A stretch of 63,633 nt of DNA, from NCBI GenBank assembly GCA_025055635.1, contig JANWWQ010000008.1:1-63633 (forward strand). Reading direction: 5' to 3'. Source of the DNA: Flavobacteriales bacterium (lineage in GTDB: Bacteria; Bacteroidota; Bacteroidia; CAIKAF01). Below are positions 17,875 to 27,203 of this stretch, piece by piece; position 1 is the stretch's first letter; each line of letters starts with the position of its first letter. The notes below the pieces were generated by a model, which was not told the DNA's origin, ran no database searches, and was given only the letters and a program-made list of their open reading frames with translations. A program made the translations under genes and the position numbers.

Positions 17875-18093
17875 TCAAATACCTGAAGATAGTCCGTCGA
17901 TATAGCCTCCCTTATCCTTGGGACGCAATCGCTTCAATACCTTTAGTTCCATTTGTACTACACATTTATGAAACCGGGCTTTCGGAAAATGCAGCGACAC
18001 TACAGCTTCCATTTCCGTCAACCCATCGCTTACCCCCTCCTTTAAGCCCTTGTATTTCAACTCCTCAGACACTTTTATGACCCATTCAGACCT
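17875..18093 (-). pseudogene. Remnant of an IS256/mutator-type transposase
   Basis: On the minus strand an open stretch encodes WVIKVSEELKYKGLKEG then VSDGLTEMEAVVSLHFPKAR and RFHKCVVQME...RPKDK. This matches the MULE/IS256 transposase catalytic region, where VSDGL carries a catalytic Asp and the FP...Q-C-VH...RN block follows. It ends at a stop, and a -1/+1 shifted frame continues with a family-like IFR segment. Upstream only short fragments remain and no terminal inverted repeats were seen. It is a broken, non-functional copy of at most about 75 residues, against about 400 for an intact transposase. The boundaries are approximate. Confidence 0.65.
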
Positions 18094-18468
18094 TTATTGA
18101 GTCTACGGGGTGCCCGAATCTTTAATAGCTTTTCTCTTACAAACGCGCACTGTGCCCGTTAACCCACTACTAAGATTCTCCCTGCCCTTGGTTAAATGTC
18201 TATCCTTCCGAACGGCTCATCGTTTCCAGGCTCACCCTTTATTTCCTCTATATCCACTCTTGAGTAAAAAGGATAATCTTTCAAAATTTCAAAACAAAAT
18301 CTCTTGCAAAGTGTAGTTGTTTAATAATTTAATTTATAGTTTTTATTATAAAATAAAATTTTGGAAAAAATCTACTCTTAAGACTTTCGGCAAAGTATTC
18401 TTTTAACTAATACACAAAGGAAAATTAAAGCCGAGAATTTTTAAACTCTCTTAGTTTTAAATTTTTAA

Positions 18469-19890
18469 CTAAAAAAGGCTTTCTACGTGCAAAAGTTCTA
18501 GGTTTACACGGCCTTCCCACTGAAAATAAAGGGCTAGGCCCTGCGCATTAGTTACTAGTTTCTCCACACGGACCGGTTTAGCAGCGCCGGAAATACGGGC
18601 GAGATTTCCATACGAATAGCCCTTGAGATAAGAAGTTATGGAATTGTTAACCTCTTCCAGCATGGGTGCGTAATTCCATACCAATCTGCGTCGCAACACG
18701 CCTAACAAAGGTCCTTTGAGCAGGACGCTGAGCGGGCCAGCAAGAATATGCCGCGTCTTTAAAGTATAATCTAGATTGTTCAGGAAGAAGGTCCGCCGCA
18801 GGGTGTCTATAGCTGGTTCACCACCGAGCCAGAGCGTCCCTTCTATGTCTCCGCCCAACTTGATGCGCGCCATCATCAAACGGTCGTTCCCACGCACATG
18901 GACCTCTCTCACATATACCTTTTTCTTTCCTGGCAATTGCACGATGGTATCTTGAATGTTTTCGCTCAAAATGGTATCCAGGCGCGTCCAGCTCACCGAT
19001 ACGGGAACAAAGAGCTGAGTGGGGGGCAAAGGTCCTGACGCTATCACGGCTAAGGGCATTGGATTTTTGGGGCCTTGGGGAGGGGTATGAGCTAGGCGTA
19101 ATTGTAATACGGTTTCCAAAGCCGTTTGCAATCGGAGGGCTTTGGCATCGCATTGAAGGGGGCTTACCAAAATACGTTGGGGATCAAGAAGCAACCATAG
19201 TTTCTTTGAGTCATTCACAAGGACGGGATCGCTCAGCCGGCTCCAGCTTTTGGACAATTCCTGTTGGAGACCCGATCGTTGATATACAAACTCGTCAATC
19301 ATTCGACACAGCTTGGGCAGGTTGTCGTCAAGAGCGCGTCTTACCAAAAAACTGATATTGAACTTCAGGATACCCGAACTCAGATAGGGCTTTTTCAGGA
19401 ACTCATAGGAGCCCGGAGCGGATTCAGACTTGATGCGCCACTCTGGAAGCAAGCGGAGACGTGAGTTGATGCGCAATCGGGCTTCAAAATCAGTTTCGCC
19501 TGTTAAAGACGGGCAAAAATCGCAGGCCTTGTAGCGATAGGCGGCTTGAACCCGCACCGTGGGCTCTACTTGAATGAATTCCTGAAATCCACGAATCACA
19601 GTTGGAGCGGTGCGCGTCACGCGGAGCTTGAGGTCGTCATTGTCCGGATGGTCAAAGCTAGGGTCTTCATAAATTACCTCTCCAAGAGCTTTGTCAAGGG
19701 CTCTGGCTGCGTTTTCATAAGGCATGGTCAATTGGAGAGACACCAGGGAAACAGGGGGTTGAATCGGGTCTGTCGGCACGGTTTCTTCCTGGAATACCGG
19801 AATAAGCCTGCGGCCGGAACACATCCCCATGAGGAATGCAATAACAAGTAATAAGATTCCTTGAATGATGATTTTATGATTCCTCCTCAT
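18469..19890 (-). CDS. DUF4403-family lipoprotein
   Basis: A 473-residue protein with an N-terminal signal segment (KIIIQGILLLVIAFLMGMC) ending in a lipobox-like LMGMC, so probably an outer-membrane or periplasmic lipoprotein. The rest matches the DUF4403 pattern: an N-terminal pair of strand-rich repeats (VSLQLTMPYENAARALDKAL, DDLKLRVTRT), a central AYRYKACDF segment and a long strand-rich C-terminus reminiscent of lipid-binding tubular folds. The function is unknown. The ATG at 19890 is preferred (overlap with aroA of 17 bases) over one at 19911. Confidence 0.72.
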   Translation of the reverse strand: MRRNHKIIIQGILLLVIAFLMGMCSGRRLIPVFQEETVPTDPIQPPVSLVSLQLTMPYENAARALDKALGEVIYEDPSFDHPDNDDLKLRVTRTAPTVIRGFQEFIQVEPTVRVQAAYRYKACDFCPSLTGETDFEARLRINSRLRLLPEWRIKSESAPGSYEFLKKPYLSSGILKFNISFLVRRALDDNLPKLCRMIDEFVYQRSGLQQELSKSWSRLSDPVLVNDSKKLWLLLDPQRILVSPLQCDAKALRLQTALETVLQLRLAHTPPQGPKNPMPLAVIASGPLPPTQLFVPVSVSWTRLDTILSENIQDTIVQLPGKKKVYVREVHVRGNDRLMMARIKLGGDIEGTLWLGGEPAIDTLRRTFFLNNLDYTLKTRHILAGPLSVLLKGPLLGVLRRRLVWNYAPMLEEVNNSITSYLKGYSYGNLARISGAAKPVRVEKLVTNAQGLALYFQWEGRVNLELLHVESLF

Positions 19891-21127
19891 AGCGTTTTCC
19901 GCCCACGACACACTGGTCCCAGTGTTCCCAAAATTGGGGGTAAGACTTCTGCACCACTTTAGGATGCTCCAGGTAAATCGTGTGCCATTTCAAGGCCAAG
20001 GGAGCCAATGCCATGGCCAACCGATGGTCGTTGTGGGGGTTGAAACGCAACGGCATTGGGGGCGGCGCTGCCGGAGGCTTCAGATGGGCAGTGTTCCCAT
20101 TCCAGTGAAGATGGGCCCCCAAATGCGCCAACTCTTGGGCCAGGGCTTGCGGCCTGTGGCTCTCCTTGAAGGCCAGGTGGCTTAATCCGTGAAACTCCGC
20201 CTCTATACCTAAGGCTACACAAGTGACCGCCAAGGCCGGAAATATGTCCGGAGTATCTCCAAGGAAAGCTTCCAGGAATTGGGTTTCCGGAGGCCCTGCC
20301 TTACGCACCCGCACCCCATCGCCGTGATAATCTGTGGCTACGCCCAATACGTCAAAATACTCAGAAAGCACAGCATCACCCTGCACAGATATGCCTGGTA
20401 CATTCGGAAACAGCAATTCGGCTTCCTGAGCCAGTGACGCAGCCTCGTACCAAAAGGCCAAAGCCGACCAGTCGCCCTCTATATTTAACTCTTCAGGAGG
20501 CACAGCCTCCCCTGGCCAAACGCGTATAATTGGCTCGTCTTCTTCATTTTGGGGAAGCTCAGAGGAAAGTTGGTAACTCTCAAGGACTGCAGCCGTCATG
20601 TTTACATAAGACCAAGAAACAGGTTTGGCCGTTAATTGGATCTCCAATCCATCGGGAAGCCTGGTTCCTAACAGCATTAGTGCTGAGATGAACTGGCTGC
20701 TTTGGGAAGGATCCAATCTAACCTTGCCCCCTTGGATCTTCCCGGGAAAGATACAAACAGGTAAACAGCCCTCTTGGCCTTTATATTCCCACCGAACTCC
20801 CAGTTGTCTTAACGCATCCAGGAGAGGGCCTATCGGTCGGCGTTTCAAATTGTCGGAACCCGTTATTTCAACCGGATGAGAAACCTGTGTGGCCAGCACA
20901 ATCGCAAATCGGGCACATGTCCCTGAATCGCCGCAATTCCACAGAGAGCTTTCCAACCGGTTGAGCATGGCCGCCATGGTTTTCACATCTGCAGCATCAG
21001 GGGATTCCGCTTCTAGCAGGGGAAGACCATGCAGAGCCCTCAGCGCAAGGTGTCGCTGAACGAGGCTTTTAGAACGCGGAACGGTTATTGTCCCGTAAAG
21101 AATAGGCTGTTTAACCGTGATGATCAT
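19874..21127 (-). CDS. aroA: 3-phosphoshikimate 1-carboxyvinyltransferase (EPSP synthase)
   Basis: A 417-residue shikimate-pathway enzyme that joins PEP to shikimate-3-phosphate. Family motifs: VPRSKSLVQR (SKS, S3P binding), NCGDSGTCARFA (PEP-binding GNSGT region, Asn replaced by Asp), LDPSQSSQFISALMLL, GDTPDIFPALAV (catalytic Asp) and KESHRP, where the usual KE[ST]DR keeps Lys, Glu and Arg but has His for Asp. The HNDHRLAMALAPLALK block is intact. The ATG at 21127 is favoured over a TTG seven codons upstream. The DUF4403 gene downstream overlaps its end. Probably active despite the variants. Confidence 0.9.
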   Translation of the reverse strand: MIITVKQPILYGTITVPRSKSLVQRHLALRALHGLPLLEAESPDAADVKTMAAMLNRLESSLWNCGDSGTCARFAIVLATQVSHPVEITGSDNLKRRPIGPLLDALRQLGVRWEYKGQEGCLPVCIFPGKIQGGKVRLDPSQSSQFISALMLLGTRLPDGLEIQLTAKPVSWSYVNMTAAVLESYQLSSELPQNEEDEPIIRVWPGEAVPPEELNIEGDWSALAFWYEAASLAQEAELLFPNVPGISVQGDAVLSEYFDVLGVATDYHGDGVRVRKAGPPETQFLEAFLGDTPDIFPALAVTCVALGIEAEFHGLSHLAFKESHRPQALAQELAHLGAHLHWNGNTAHLKPPAAPPPMPLRFNPHNDHRLAMALAPLALKWHTIYLEHPKVVQKSYPQFWEHWDQCVVGGKRYEEES

Positions 21128-21148
21128 ACCTGTTAGGAATTTTCTCAA

Positions 21149-21493
21149 GGCTCAATTATAGTGCGCCTCCGTCATTATGAAACCCTCTATTTTATTGGAA
21201 ACCTCTTAATAATTTTTTTAATTCGCCTCCTTCCAATAAAACTAATTAATTAAGTTCAAAAAATAATAATATGCTCTTAGTTTAGAATATTAAAACAGCA
21301 AAAGCAAATTTTTTATAAAGCAATTGGGGCAGCGTGGTCATTTCTTTACAAATAGATATCCTAACGAAAACTTAATCAATATTTATTTACATTATTAATA
21401 AATACCCTTACGGGAATAAAAGGAGTTTTACCAAGGCATAAAAATCAATTTTATTTTTCTGCTCCCTCTGCATTACCTTACCTAACATACTAT
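21149..21493. other. AT-rich gap between receptor and aroA genes
   Basis: About 345 bases of AT-rich sequence between two minus-strand genes. No open frame of note, no clear hairpin terminator and no RNA gene was recognised. Confidence 0.5.
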
Positions 21494-24409
21494 TTATTTA
21501 GGGTTTTCCTGAGGAAGAGAAGCGGGATAGGGCTCGGGAGCTGTTTTGAAATTTCCTCTAAAGCCAAATTTTTTTAAAGTATATGTAAATGTTACCATCA
21601 AGTACCTCTGCAACAGATTCGTATTCACATCTTCCAGATAACTTTCCGTGACTTGACGGGCGATGCTGACATTGCTGCGCAGTAGGTCAAAGGCCGAGAG
21701 GCGCAGCTCTGCAGTGCGGTTTTTAAGGAATTTATAGCCTACGCCTGCGTTCCACAGGACAAAGTTGTTGTTAAATCCTTGCTGTAATCCAATGAAATGA
21801 TTGTAAAACAACTCCGAGTTGAGCACGAGGCCTTTCCAGGGAAGCAGAGTGAACTGTACGGAGGCCACTCCAGTGTAAAAATTGTTATTGGAAGCGGGTC
21901 TGAGCTTATTAGTGACAATGTTATAATTGGCAGCATAAGAAACACGAAAGTCCCAACGCTCACCCAGGTTGCTGGTCAATACAAAGCCCGTGTTGGTGTT
22001 CACGGTATTGTTCACATTGGGCTCACCGTTAATGAGGCCGGGTGTGCGTGTCCAGAGGCCACCAGCCATTAGATTGAGATTGCATTTTATGAAAGGCAGG
22101 GGAAACGACATACCCATAAAAGTGCGCAATGTACGGTACCCGTGCATGTTGACGGGACTTGTGAATTGGGCTCCGGCCGGCAGGCGCCTTTTCCACCCTT
22201 CGAGCAGCGTATCGCGGTCGGTGATTAGTTGGGCGTTGGCTATGTAGTGACGCACTTCATTAAAATTCAAAAACATGTGGAAGGTGCGGGTGCGGCTGGA
22301 GTCGGAAATATGAAAACGGTAACCGGCGTTGTGGGTGAAAGTTTGGCGAAGGTTCGGATTGCCGGCTGATGGCGCCAGCGGGTTGGAGTTATCCAGGGTG
22401 GCCTGTAGTTGAGCCACCGACGGGATCTGGGTGGAAGTATTATAGAACACTCTGAGCTGCCCCCGCGTGCCGAAGCGTATTTGCAAAGAACCTTTCGGCA
22501 GCACGTTGTGAAAAAATTTTCGGGGCACCGGCACGAGCGGGAAGGACTGGTGCACGTCCAGATAGGAGTACTGGTAATCCACCCCCAGCGATAAATTGAA
22601 GGCACTGAGGGCCATATTGAGGCCCAACCCGGGACGATGGATGAGTTGGCCGTACTGCAAGCGGTTGGAAAGAAGGCTGTCTATGCGGTAAGGGACCGCA
22701 GAGAGAGTATCGCCGACGTGCGTGTAGCGCTGGTTGCGGGCTTGGGACCAGGCGGCTGTGTATGTCAGGAGCCCTTGAGCCCAGGAAGCCAGGGGTTCGG
22801 TGTAGGTGAGGTTACCGCTGACATTGAGCCCTTGGGTTCGGCCGTTCAGAGTCTGGTTGTTGATGAATAAAGAATCCGGTTGATAAGTGCGATTTGTAGC
22901 GTTGAGGCTTCCGTCGTTTTGCCGAAAGGTGTGGTTGTGGACGGCATTTATTGATAGCGTCCGGCCCTTTTTTCGAAAACGAAAACGATATAACACATCG
23001 TTGTTGACCGTGGTGGCCAGGGCACGGCTATGTCTGACATTGTCTGTGCTGCTTAAAAGGTAGGGATCAATTCGGAAAAAAGCACCGCCGGCCCCATAAT
23101 CCTGCACATTGTGTTGTAAGCTGAAAGTGGGGTTCCAAATGAAAGAATGGGTGGAATCAGCCTTGTATTCCAAACGTAGACCCGCGCGGTGGTTCATATT
23201 GCGCGATCGCGATTCTGCGGTTTCTTGATATTTGAGGGGCGATAAGCTGTCAGAAGAGAAAAACTCGCGCCGGATGAATCGATTCATGTTATTAGTTACA
23301 TGATTGAAAAAGTAATAAGCCGTGGCTCTGGCTTTTTTGCCCCAATCATCCTGATAGTTAACACCTAGGGCATGGGTGGTGTTAATCCCCGCCTGTTGAG
23401 TAGTCATGAAGTTGGCGGCCGGAGAATTCATCAGGGGGCCCCCTCCGAAGCCGGGTGCGGATGAGCCCGGTGGGCGCATGCCCCCGAAAATGGACATCAT
23501 TCGGCCAGGTCCCTGTTGGGGGCTCATACCTGCCAAACCCAGCAGATCCTGCATAGCAAAGTTTTGCTGGTTGATATTGTTGGATATCCCCAGTACGGTC
23601 AGTCGCTGGTCGTCTTTAAAGTTGTTGTAGGTAAGTCCGGCATTGTACCGCCAGTGTGTGCCACTGCCGGCATAGAACTTCCCAAACTGTCCGTTGGACA
23701 TTCCCCGGCGGGTGCGAATGTTCAGAGTTTTTTCTGTGTTTCCATCATTGAACCCAGTGAACTGGGCCTGCTCGCTCGGCCTGTCAAAAATCTGAACGCG
23801 GTCCACTATATCGGCCGGCAAATTGCGCAATGCCAATGTGGCATCGTCTCCAAAGAATTCCCGACCATCTAGAAGCACACGCCGGACTTCTTCGCCTTGG
23901 GCGCGCAATCTTCCGCCCTCAACCGAGATACCGGGCATCTTAGTCACAAGGTCTTCGGCCGTGGCATCAGGATTTACTTTGAAGGCTGCGGCATTGATTT
24001 CCAGGGTATCTCCTTTTTGCATGGCCACAATCTGTCGGCCTTCAATGTCCACCTGGCGGAGTGCTTGAGGGTCTGGTTGGAGTACAATATTGAAAATTGG
24101 CGGAGGCAGCCCCGACGACAACTGAAATCTCTGCCAATAAGTCTGGAATCCCACGTAAGAACAGCGCAGGGCGTATTGCCCTGGAAGGAAAGGCCCTTCC
24201 TCAAAAGAACCATCTAGGCCTGTACTGAAACCTTTTATCAAAGTGCTATCAGGCAGCCGGAACAACAGCACGGAAGCCTGAGGAAGCGGTTTGTTATCGG
24301 TCCTGGAAACCACAGTGCCCCGGATAAAAAGAGGGCTCTGTGCGTGAGAAAAAGCACATACGGAGGCCTCTAGGACCAGAAAAATGACGAAATGACGCAG
24401 AAAAGACAC
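21494..24409 (-). CDS. Outer-membrane receptor-like beta-barrel protein (CarboxypepD_reg-like + OMP_b-brl_3)
   Basis: A 971-residue protein with a signal peptide (about 1-23, ending FSHAQ). A carboxypeptidase-regulatory-like beta-sandwich follows (IRGTVVSRTDNKPLPQASVLL, about 29-115). Next is a plug-like domain (MQKGDTLEINAAAFKVNPDA, EDLVTKMPGISVEGG, VLLDGREFFGDDA, about 130-225) and a long strand-rich barrel. The family resembles TonB-dependent receptors but belongs to the outer-membrane beta-barrel group with a shortened plug. Around residues 285-330 a Gly/Met/Pro-rich insertion interrupts the barrel, as in many relatives. No SusD partner is adjacent, so glycan uptake is not implied. The substrate is unknown. 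Confidence 0.85.
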   Translation of the reverse strand: MSFLRHFVIFLVLEASVCAFSHAQSPLFIRGTVVSRTDNKPLPQASVLLFRLPDSTLIKGFSTGLDGSFEEGPFLPGQYALRCSYVGFQTYWQRFQLSSGLPPPIFNIVLQPDPQALRQVDIEGRQIVAMQKGDTLEINAAAFKVNPDATAEDLVTKMPGISVEGGRLRAQGEEVRRVLLDGREFFGDDATLALRNLPADIVDRVQIFDRPSEQAQFTGFNDGNTEKTLNIRTRRGMSNGQFGKFYAGSGTHWRYNAGLTYNNFKDDQRLTVLGISNNINQQNFAMQDLLGLAGMSPQQGPGRMMSIFGGMRPPGSSAPGFGGGPLMNSPAANFMTTQQAGINTTHALGVNYQDDWGKKARATAYYFFNHVTNNMNRFIRREFFSSDSLSPLKYQETAESRSRNMNHRAGLRLEYKADSTHSFIWNPTFSLQHNVQDYGAGGAFFRIDPYLLSSTDNVRHSRALATTVNNDVLYRFRFRKKGRTLSINAVHNHTFRQNDGSLNATNRTYQPDSLFINNQTLNGRTQGLNVSGNLTYTEPLASWAQGLLTYTAAWSQARNQRYTHVGDTLSAVPYRIDSLLSNRLQYGQLIHRPGLGLNMALSAFNLSLGVDYQYSYLDVHQSFPLVPVPRKFFHNVLPKGSLQIRFGTRGQLRVFYNTSTQIPSVAQLQATLDNSNPLAPSAGNPNLRQTFTHNAGYRFHISDSSRTRTFHMFLNFNEVRHYIANAQLITDRDTLLEGWKRRLPAGAQFTSPVNMHGYRTLRTFMGMSFPLPFIKCNLNLMAGGLWTRTPGLINGEPNVNNTVNTNTGFVLTSNLGERWDFRVSYAANYNIVTNKLRPASNNNFYTGVASVQFTLLPWKGLVLNSELFYNHFIGLQQGFNNNFVLWNAGVGYKFLKNRTAELRLSAFDLLRSNVSIARQVTESYLEDVNTNLLQRYLMVTFTYTLKKFGFRGNFKTAPEPYPASLPQENPK

Positions 24410-24527
24410 TAAAAATTAGATTGCAAAACTGCAAAAAGTTTAAACAGTTAATTAATTATGTTGGTTACCTTACATCATCAAAAGCCTACAGCGGCACGTT
24501 TTTGGGATACTTTTATTGCGTAATGCC

Positions 24528-25751
24528 ATGAATTCTCAGTTCCAGCTGAATACTATTGAAGAGGCACTGGAAGATATCCGTCAGGGAAAGATAGTAATTG
24601 TTGTTGACGACGCTGACCGAGAAAATGAAGGTGATTTTGTGACAGCTGCGCGGAATGTGACCCCTGAGATTATCAATTTTATGGCCAAGTATGGCCGTGG
24701 GTTGATTTGCGCACCGCTGTCGGAGGATCGATGCGATGAGCTGAAGTTAGATTTAATGGTGCGTGACAATACTTCCCTCCATGCCACTCCTTTCACGGTT
24801 TCGGTAGATCTAAAGGGACATGGGTGCACCACCGGCATTTCGGCTCACGATCGGGCAAAAACCATCCGGGCCCTCATTGACCCAACGAAAAAACCAGAGG
24901 ATTTTGCCCGACCGGGACACATATTTCCTTTGCGGGCTCGCAGGGAAGGTGTCTTGCGGCGAAGTGGCCACACCGAAGCCACCATTGATCTGGCCCGCTT
25001 GGCTGGTTTTGAGCCGGCCGGCGTGTTAGTGGAAATCATGAACGAGGATGGCACCATGGCCCGATTGCCCCAATTAATGGAAATAGCTCGACGGTTTAAC
25101 CTAAAAATCATCAGTATTGAAGATCTGATCGCCTATCGTCTACGCACAGAAACTCTCATTGCTCGGGAAGTGGAAAATGTTCACTTGCCCACACAATGGG
25201 GAAATTTTCGGTTAACTGCATACAGACAGACCACCACGGGCGACTTGCATTTGGCCCTTGTTAAGGGAGAGTGGGCGCCGGATGAACCAATTCTTGTGCG
25301 CGTCCATTCTTCCTGTGTCACGGGGGATATCTTTGGTTCTTGTCGATGCGATTGTGGGTCTCAGCTTCACAAAGCCATGGAAATGATAGAAAAAGCCGGT
25401 AAAGGTGTGGTGGTCTATATGAATCAGGAAGGGCGAGGAATAGGACTTCTAAATAAGCTCAAGGCCTACAAGCTTCAGGAAGAAGGGCTGGACACTGTGG
25501 AGGCTAATGAAAAGCTTGGTTTTCGTATGGATCAAAGGGAATATGGAGTGGGAGCCCAGATACTAAGGGACTTAGGGGTGCATAAAATTCGCCTGCTTAC
25601 CAATAATCCTAAAAAGCGCGTGGGACTTCTAGCATACGAATTAGAAATTGTAGAAAATGTGCCTTTAGAAATTGATCCCAATCCTTATAATATTAGCTAT
25701 TTAAGAACGAAAAAGAAAAAGATGGGGCATAAGCTGAAAAAAGTAGATTAA
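24528..25751 (+). CDS. ribBA: Bifunctional 3,4-dihydroxy-2-butanone-4-phosphate synthase / GTP cyclohydrolase II
   Basis: A 407-residue fusion catalysing both entry steps of riboflavin synthesis. The N-terminal RibB domain (about 1-205) has [10 protein letters not shown] and [12 protein letters not shown], the acidic and His motifs that bind ribulose-5-phosphate and Mg. The C-terminal RibA domain (about 206-407) has the zinc cysteines in [20 protein letters not shown] and the GTP-binding QEGRGIGL segment. ATG 24528 is chosen; earlier in-frame alternatives would add only four residues. No FMN riboswitch could be recognised upstream. It is followed by tRNA-Val. Confidence 0.95.
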   Translation: MNSQFQLNTIEEALEDIRQGKIVIVVDDADRENEGDFVTAARNVTPEIINFMAKYGRGLICAPLSEDRCDELKLDLMVRDNTSLHATPFTVSVDLKGHGCTTGISAHDRAKTIRALIDPTKKPEDFARPGHIFPLRARREGVLRRSGHTEATIDLARLAGFEPAGVLVEIMNEDGTMARLPQLMEIARRFNLKIISIEDLIAYRLRTETLIAREVENVHLPTQWGNFRLTAYRQTTTGDLHLALVKGEWAPDEPILVRVHSSCVTGDIFGSCRCDCGSQLHKAMEMIEKAGKGVVVYMNQEGRGIGLLNKLKAYKLQEEGLDTVEANEKLGFRMDQREYGVGAQILRDLGVHKIRLLTNNPKKRVGLLAYELEIVENVPLEIDPNPYNISYLRTKKKKMGHKLKKVD

Positions 25752-25765
25752 AGAAAGATTTTCTT

Positions 25766-25773
25766 TACCTTTG
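25766..25773 (+). promoter_or_regulatory. -7-like box (TACCTTTG) for tRNA-Val
   Basis: Exact TAnnTTTG match ending 14 bases before the mature tRNA 5' end, the expected place for its own promoter. Confidence 0.5.
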
Positions 25774-25787
25774 CAGCTCTAAAATCA

Positions 25788-25862
25788 GGGAGCTTAGCTC
25801 AGTCGGTTCAGAGCATCTGCCTTACAAGCAGGGGGTCGGGGGTTCGAATCCCTCAGCTCCCA
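25788..25862 (+). tRNA. tRNA-Val (anticodon TAC)
   Basis: A full cloverleaf is readable. The acceptor stem is GGGAGCT with AGCTCCC, and the D-arm is GCTC/GAGC. The anticodon stem TCTGC/GCAGG encloses the loop CTTACAA (anticodon TAC, valine), and the T-arm is GGGGG-TTCGAAT-CCCTC (one G-T pair). The discriminator is A. The genome does not encode CCA directly (ACCT follows), so CCA must be added. Confidence 0.95.
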
Positions 25863-25873
25863 CCTCTTCCCAG

Positions 25874-25901
25874 CCCTCTTCAAAACGGAGGGTTTTTTCT
25901 T
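25874..25901 (+). terminator. Intrinsic terminator after tRNA-Val
   Basis: CCCTC (25874-25878) pairs with GAGGG (25888-25892), followed directly by TTTTTTCTTTT. A standard short stem plus T-run just downstream of the tRNA. Confidence 0.6.
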
Positions 25902-25938
25902 TTATATTTTTTCATGGCAGCGCACGCTTTTAATATCG

Positions 25939-25946
25939 TAACTTCG
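25939..25946 (+). promoter_or_regulatory. Near-match -7 box (TAACTTCG) 4 bases before a start codon
   Basis: Seven of eight bases match TAnnTTTG. It sits four bases before the ATG of the C1 peptidase gene, the same spacing seen at several other genes here. Confidence 0.3.
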
Positions 25947-25950
25947 CTGC

Positions 25951-27192
25951 ATGAAGCCATTCAAATACTATTTTTTTGGAATTGTAGGAATCTCGGTTTC
26001 GTCGCTGAATGCCCAAGATAAGGGGCGCTTTCAATTGGTCAAGCCCGGCTATTATCAAAATGTTATTATGCGGGCAGTGGAAGAAGAAAGCACTGAAAAG
26101 CCCGAACCCTCTTATCGCTTTAAAATTGATCTCAGCGGTCGTCAAAATCTTGTCACCGATTTGAAGGCATACACCCAGGTTTGGCATCTAAAGCCTATCT
26201 CTCAAGGGAACACGGGCACTTGCTGGTGCTTCGCTACCACCTCCTTTTATGAATCTGAGATAAAAAGATTAACCGGACAAGAAATTGATCTGAGCGAAGC
26301 TTGGTCGGTATATTGGGAATATGTGGAGCGCGCCCGATATTTTGTGGAGAAGCGGGGTCAAATGTTTCTGGGCGAGGGCAGCGAAACCAATGCCTTAGCA
26401 CGCCTTTATCGGAAATACGGAGTTGTGCCGGCGGAGGCCTACACGGGGCTTGTGCCTGGCCGGAAGATCCACTCCCACGCTAAGCTTTTCGCTGAATTTG
26501 AAAGTTTTTTAAAACATGTAAAAGAAGCAGGGTTGTGGGACACCGCTGTGGTGGTACATACCGTGCGTCAAATCCTTGACCATCATATGGGTCGTCCCCC
26601 CATACAGGTGAACTGGAAGGGCAAAACCTATTCCCCTCTCCAATTCATGAAAGAAGTAGCCCGCATCAATCCTGATGACTACGTGGATATCATGTCGCTG
26701 ATGAGCATACCTTACTATACGCGAGGGGAGTATAAGGTCCCAGACAATTGGTGGCATGATGCAAGTTACTATAATGTTCCTTTGGATGTCTTCCTGGAAA
26801 GCTTAAAAAATGCCATCCGGAAGGGGTATTCCATAGCGTTAGGAGGAGATGTCAGCGAAGCCGGTCTGGACACCGATCTTCAGGTGGCTGTAGTTCCCAG
26901 TTTTGATATTCCAGCCACTCATATCGACGAAAACGCCCGGTATTTCAGATTTGCCAATGGCAGCACGACCGATGACCATGCTATGCACGTGGTGGGTTAT
27001 TCCACCGGACCGGACGGCGCTTTCTGGTTTTTGCTTAAGGATAGCGGCAGCGGCTCGCGTAACTGCGGAGAACAATGTCCGCAATTCGGCTATTACTTCA
27101 TGCATGAAGACTATGTGAAACTAAAAATGATGACGGCCACGCTGCACAAGGATGCTGTGAAAGATGTCCTGAGCCGTTTTCAAAAACTTTAA
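25951..27192 (+). CDS. C1-family (papain-like, bleomycin hydrolase-type) peptidase, exported
   Basis: A 413-residue protein with a signal peptide (MKPFKYYFFGIVGISVSSLN, cleavage near AQ). The papain-like active site is visible: QGNTGTCWCFATTSF with the nucleophile Cys91 before Trp, and the catalytic His343 in DDHAMHVVGY, as in the PepC/bleomycin hydrolase branch. The usual Asn of the VxNSWG motif is Asp364 (LLKDSG), so the third catalytic residue is changed. Expected location is the periplasm or cell surface. It probably cleaves peptides. No type IX C-terminal sorting domain is apparent. Confidence 0.85.
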   Translation: MKPFKYYFFGIVGISVSSLNAQDKGRFQLVKPGYYQNVIMRAVEEESTEKPEPSYRFKIDLSGRQNLVTDLKAYTQVWHLKPISQGNTGTCWCFATTSFYESEIKRLTGQEIDLSEAWSVYWEYVERARYFVEKRGQMFLGEGSETNALARLYRKYGVVPAEAYTGLVPGRKIHSHAKLFAEFESFLKHVKEAGLWDTAVVVHTVRQILDHHMGRPPIQVNWKGKTYSPLQFMKEVARINPDDYVDIMSLMSIPYYTRGEYKVPDNWWHDASYYNVPLDVFLESLKNAIRKGYSIALGGDVSEAGLDTDLQVAVVPSFDIPATHIDENARYFRFANGSTTDDHAMHVVGYSTGPDGAFWFLLKDSGSGSRNCGEQCPQFGYYFMHEDYVKLKMMTATLHKDAVKDVLSRFQKL

Positions 27193-27203
27193 ACGGTATT
27201 GGG

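Larger units (their letters stand above)
17647..18468. other. Intergenic region with decayed transposon, otherwise empty
   Basis: About 820 bases separating a plus-strand operon from a minus-strand one. It holds the flippase terminator hairpin and the IS256-type remnant. A minus-strand fragment upstream of the remnant (near 18200-18290, reading DYPFYSRVDIEEIK) could be an earlier piece of the same transposase but is too degraded to be sure. 18290-18468 is very AT-rich with no gene seen. Confidence 0.5.

Noticed and set aside
17868-18080. 70-codon plus-strand open frame in the flippase-DUF4403 gap
   Set aside because: It is the antisense of the transposase remnant; the minus-strand reading has the recognisable motif.
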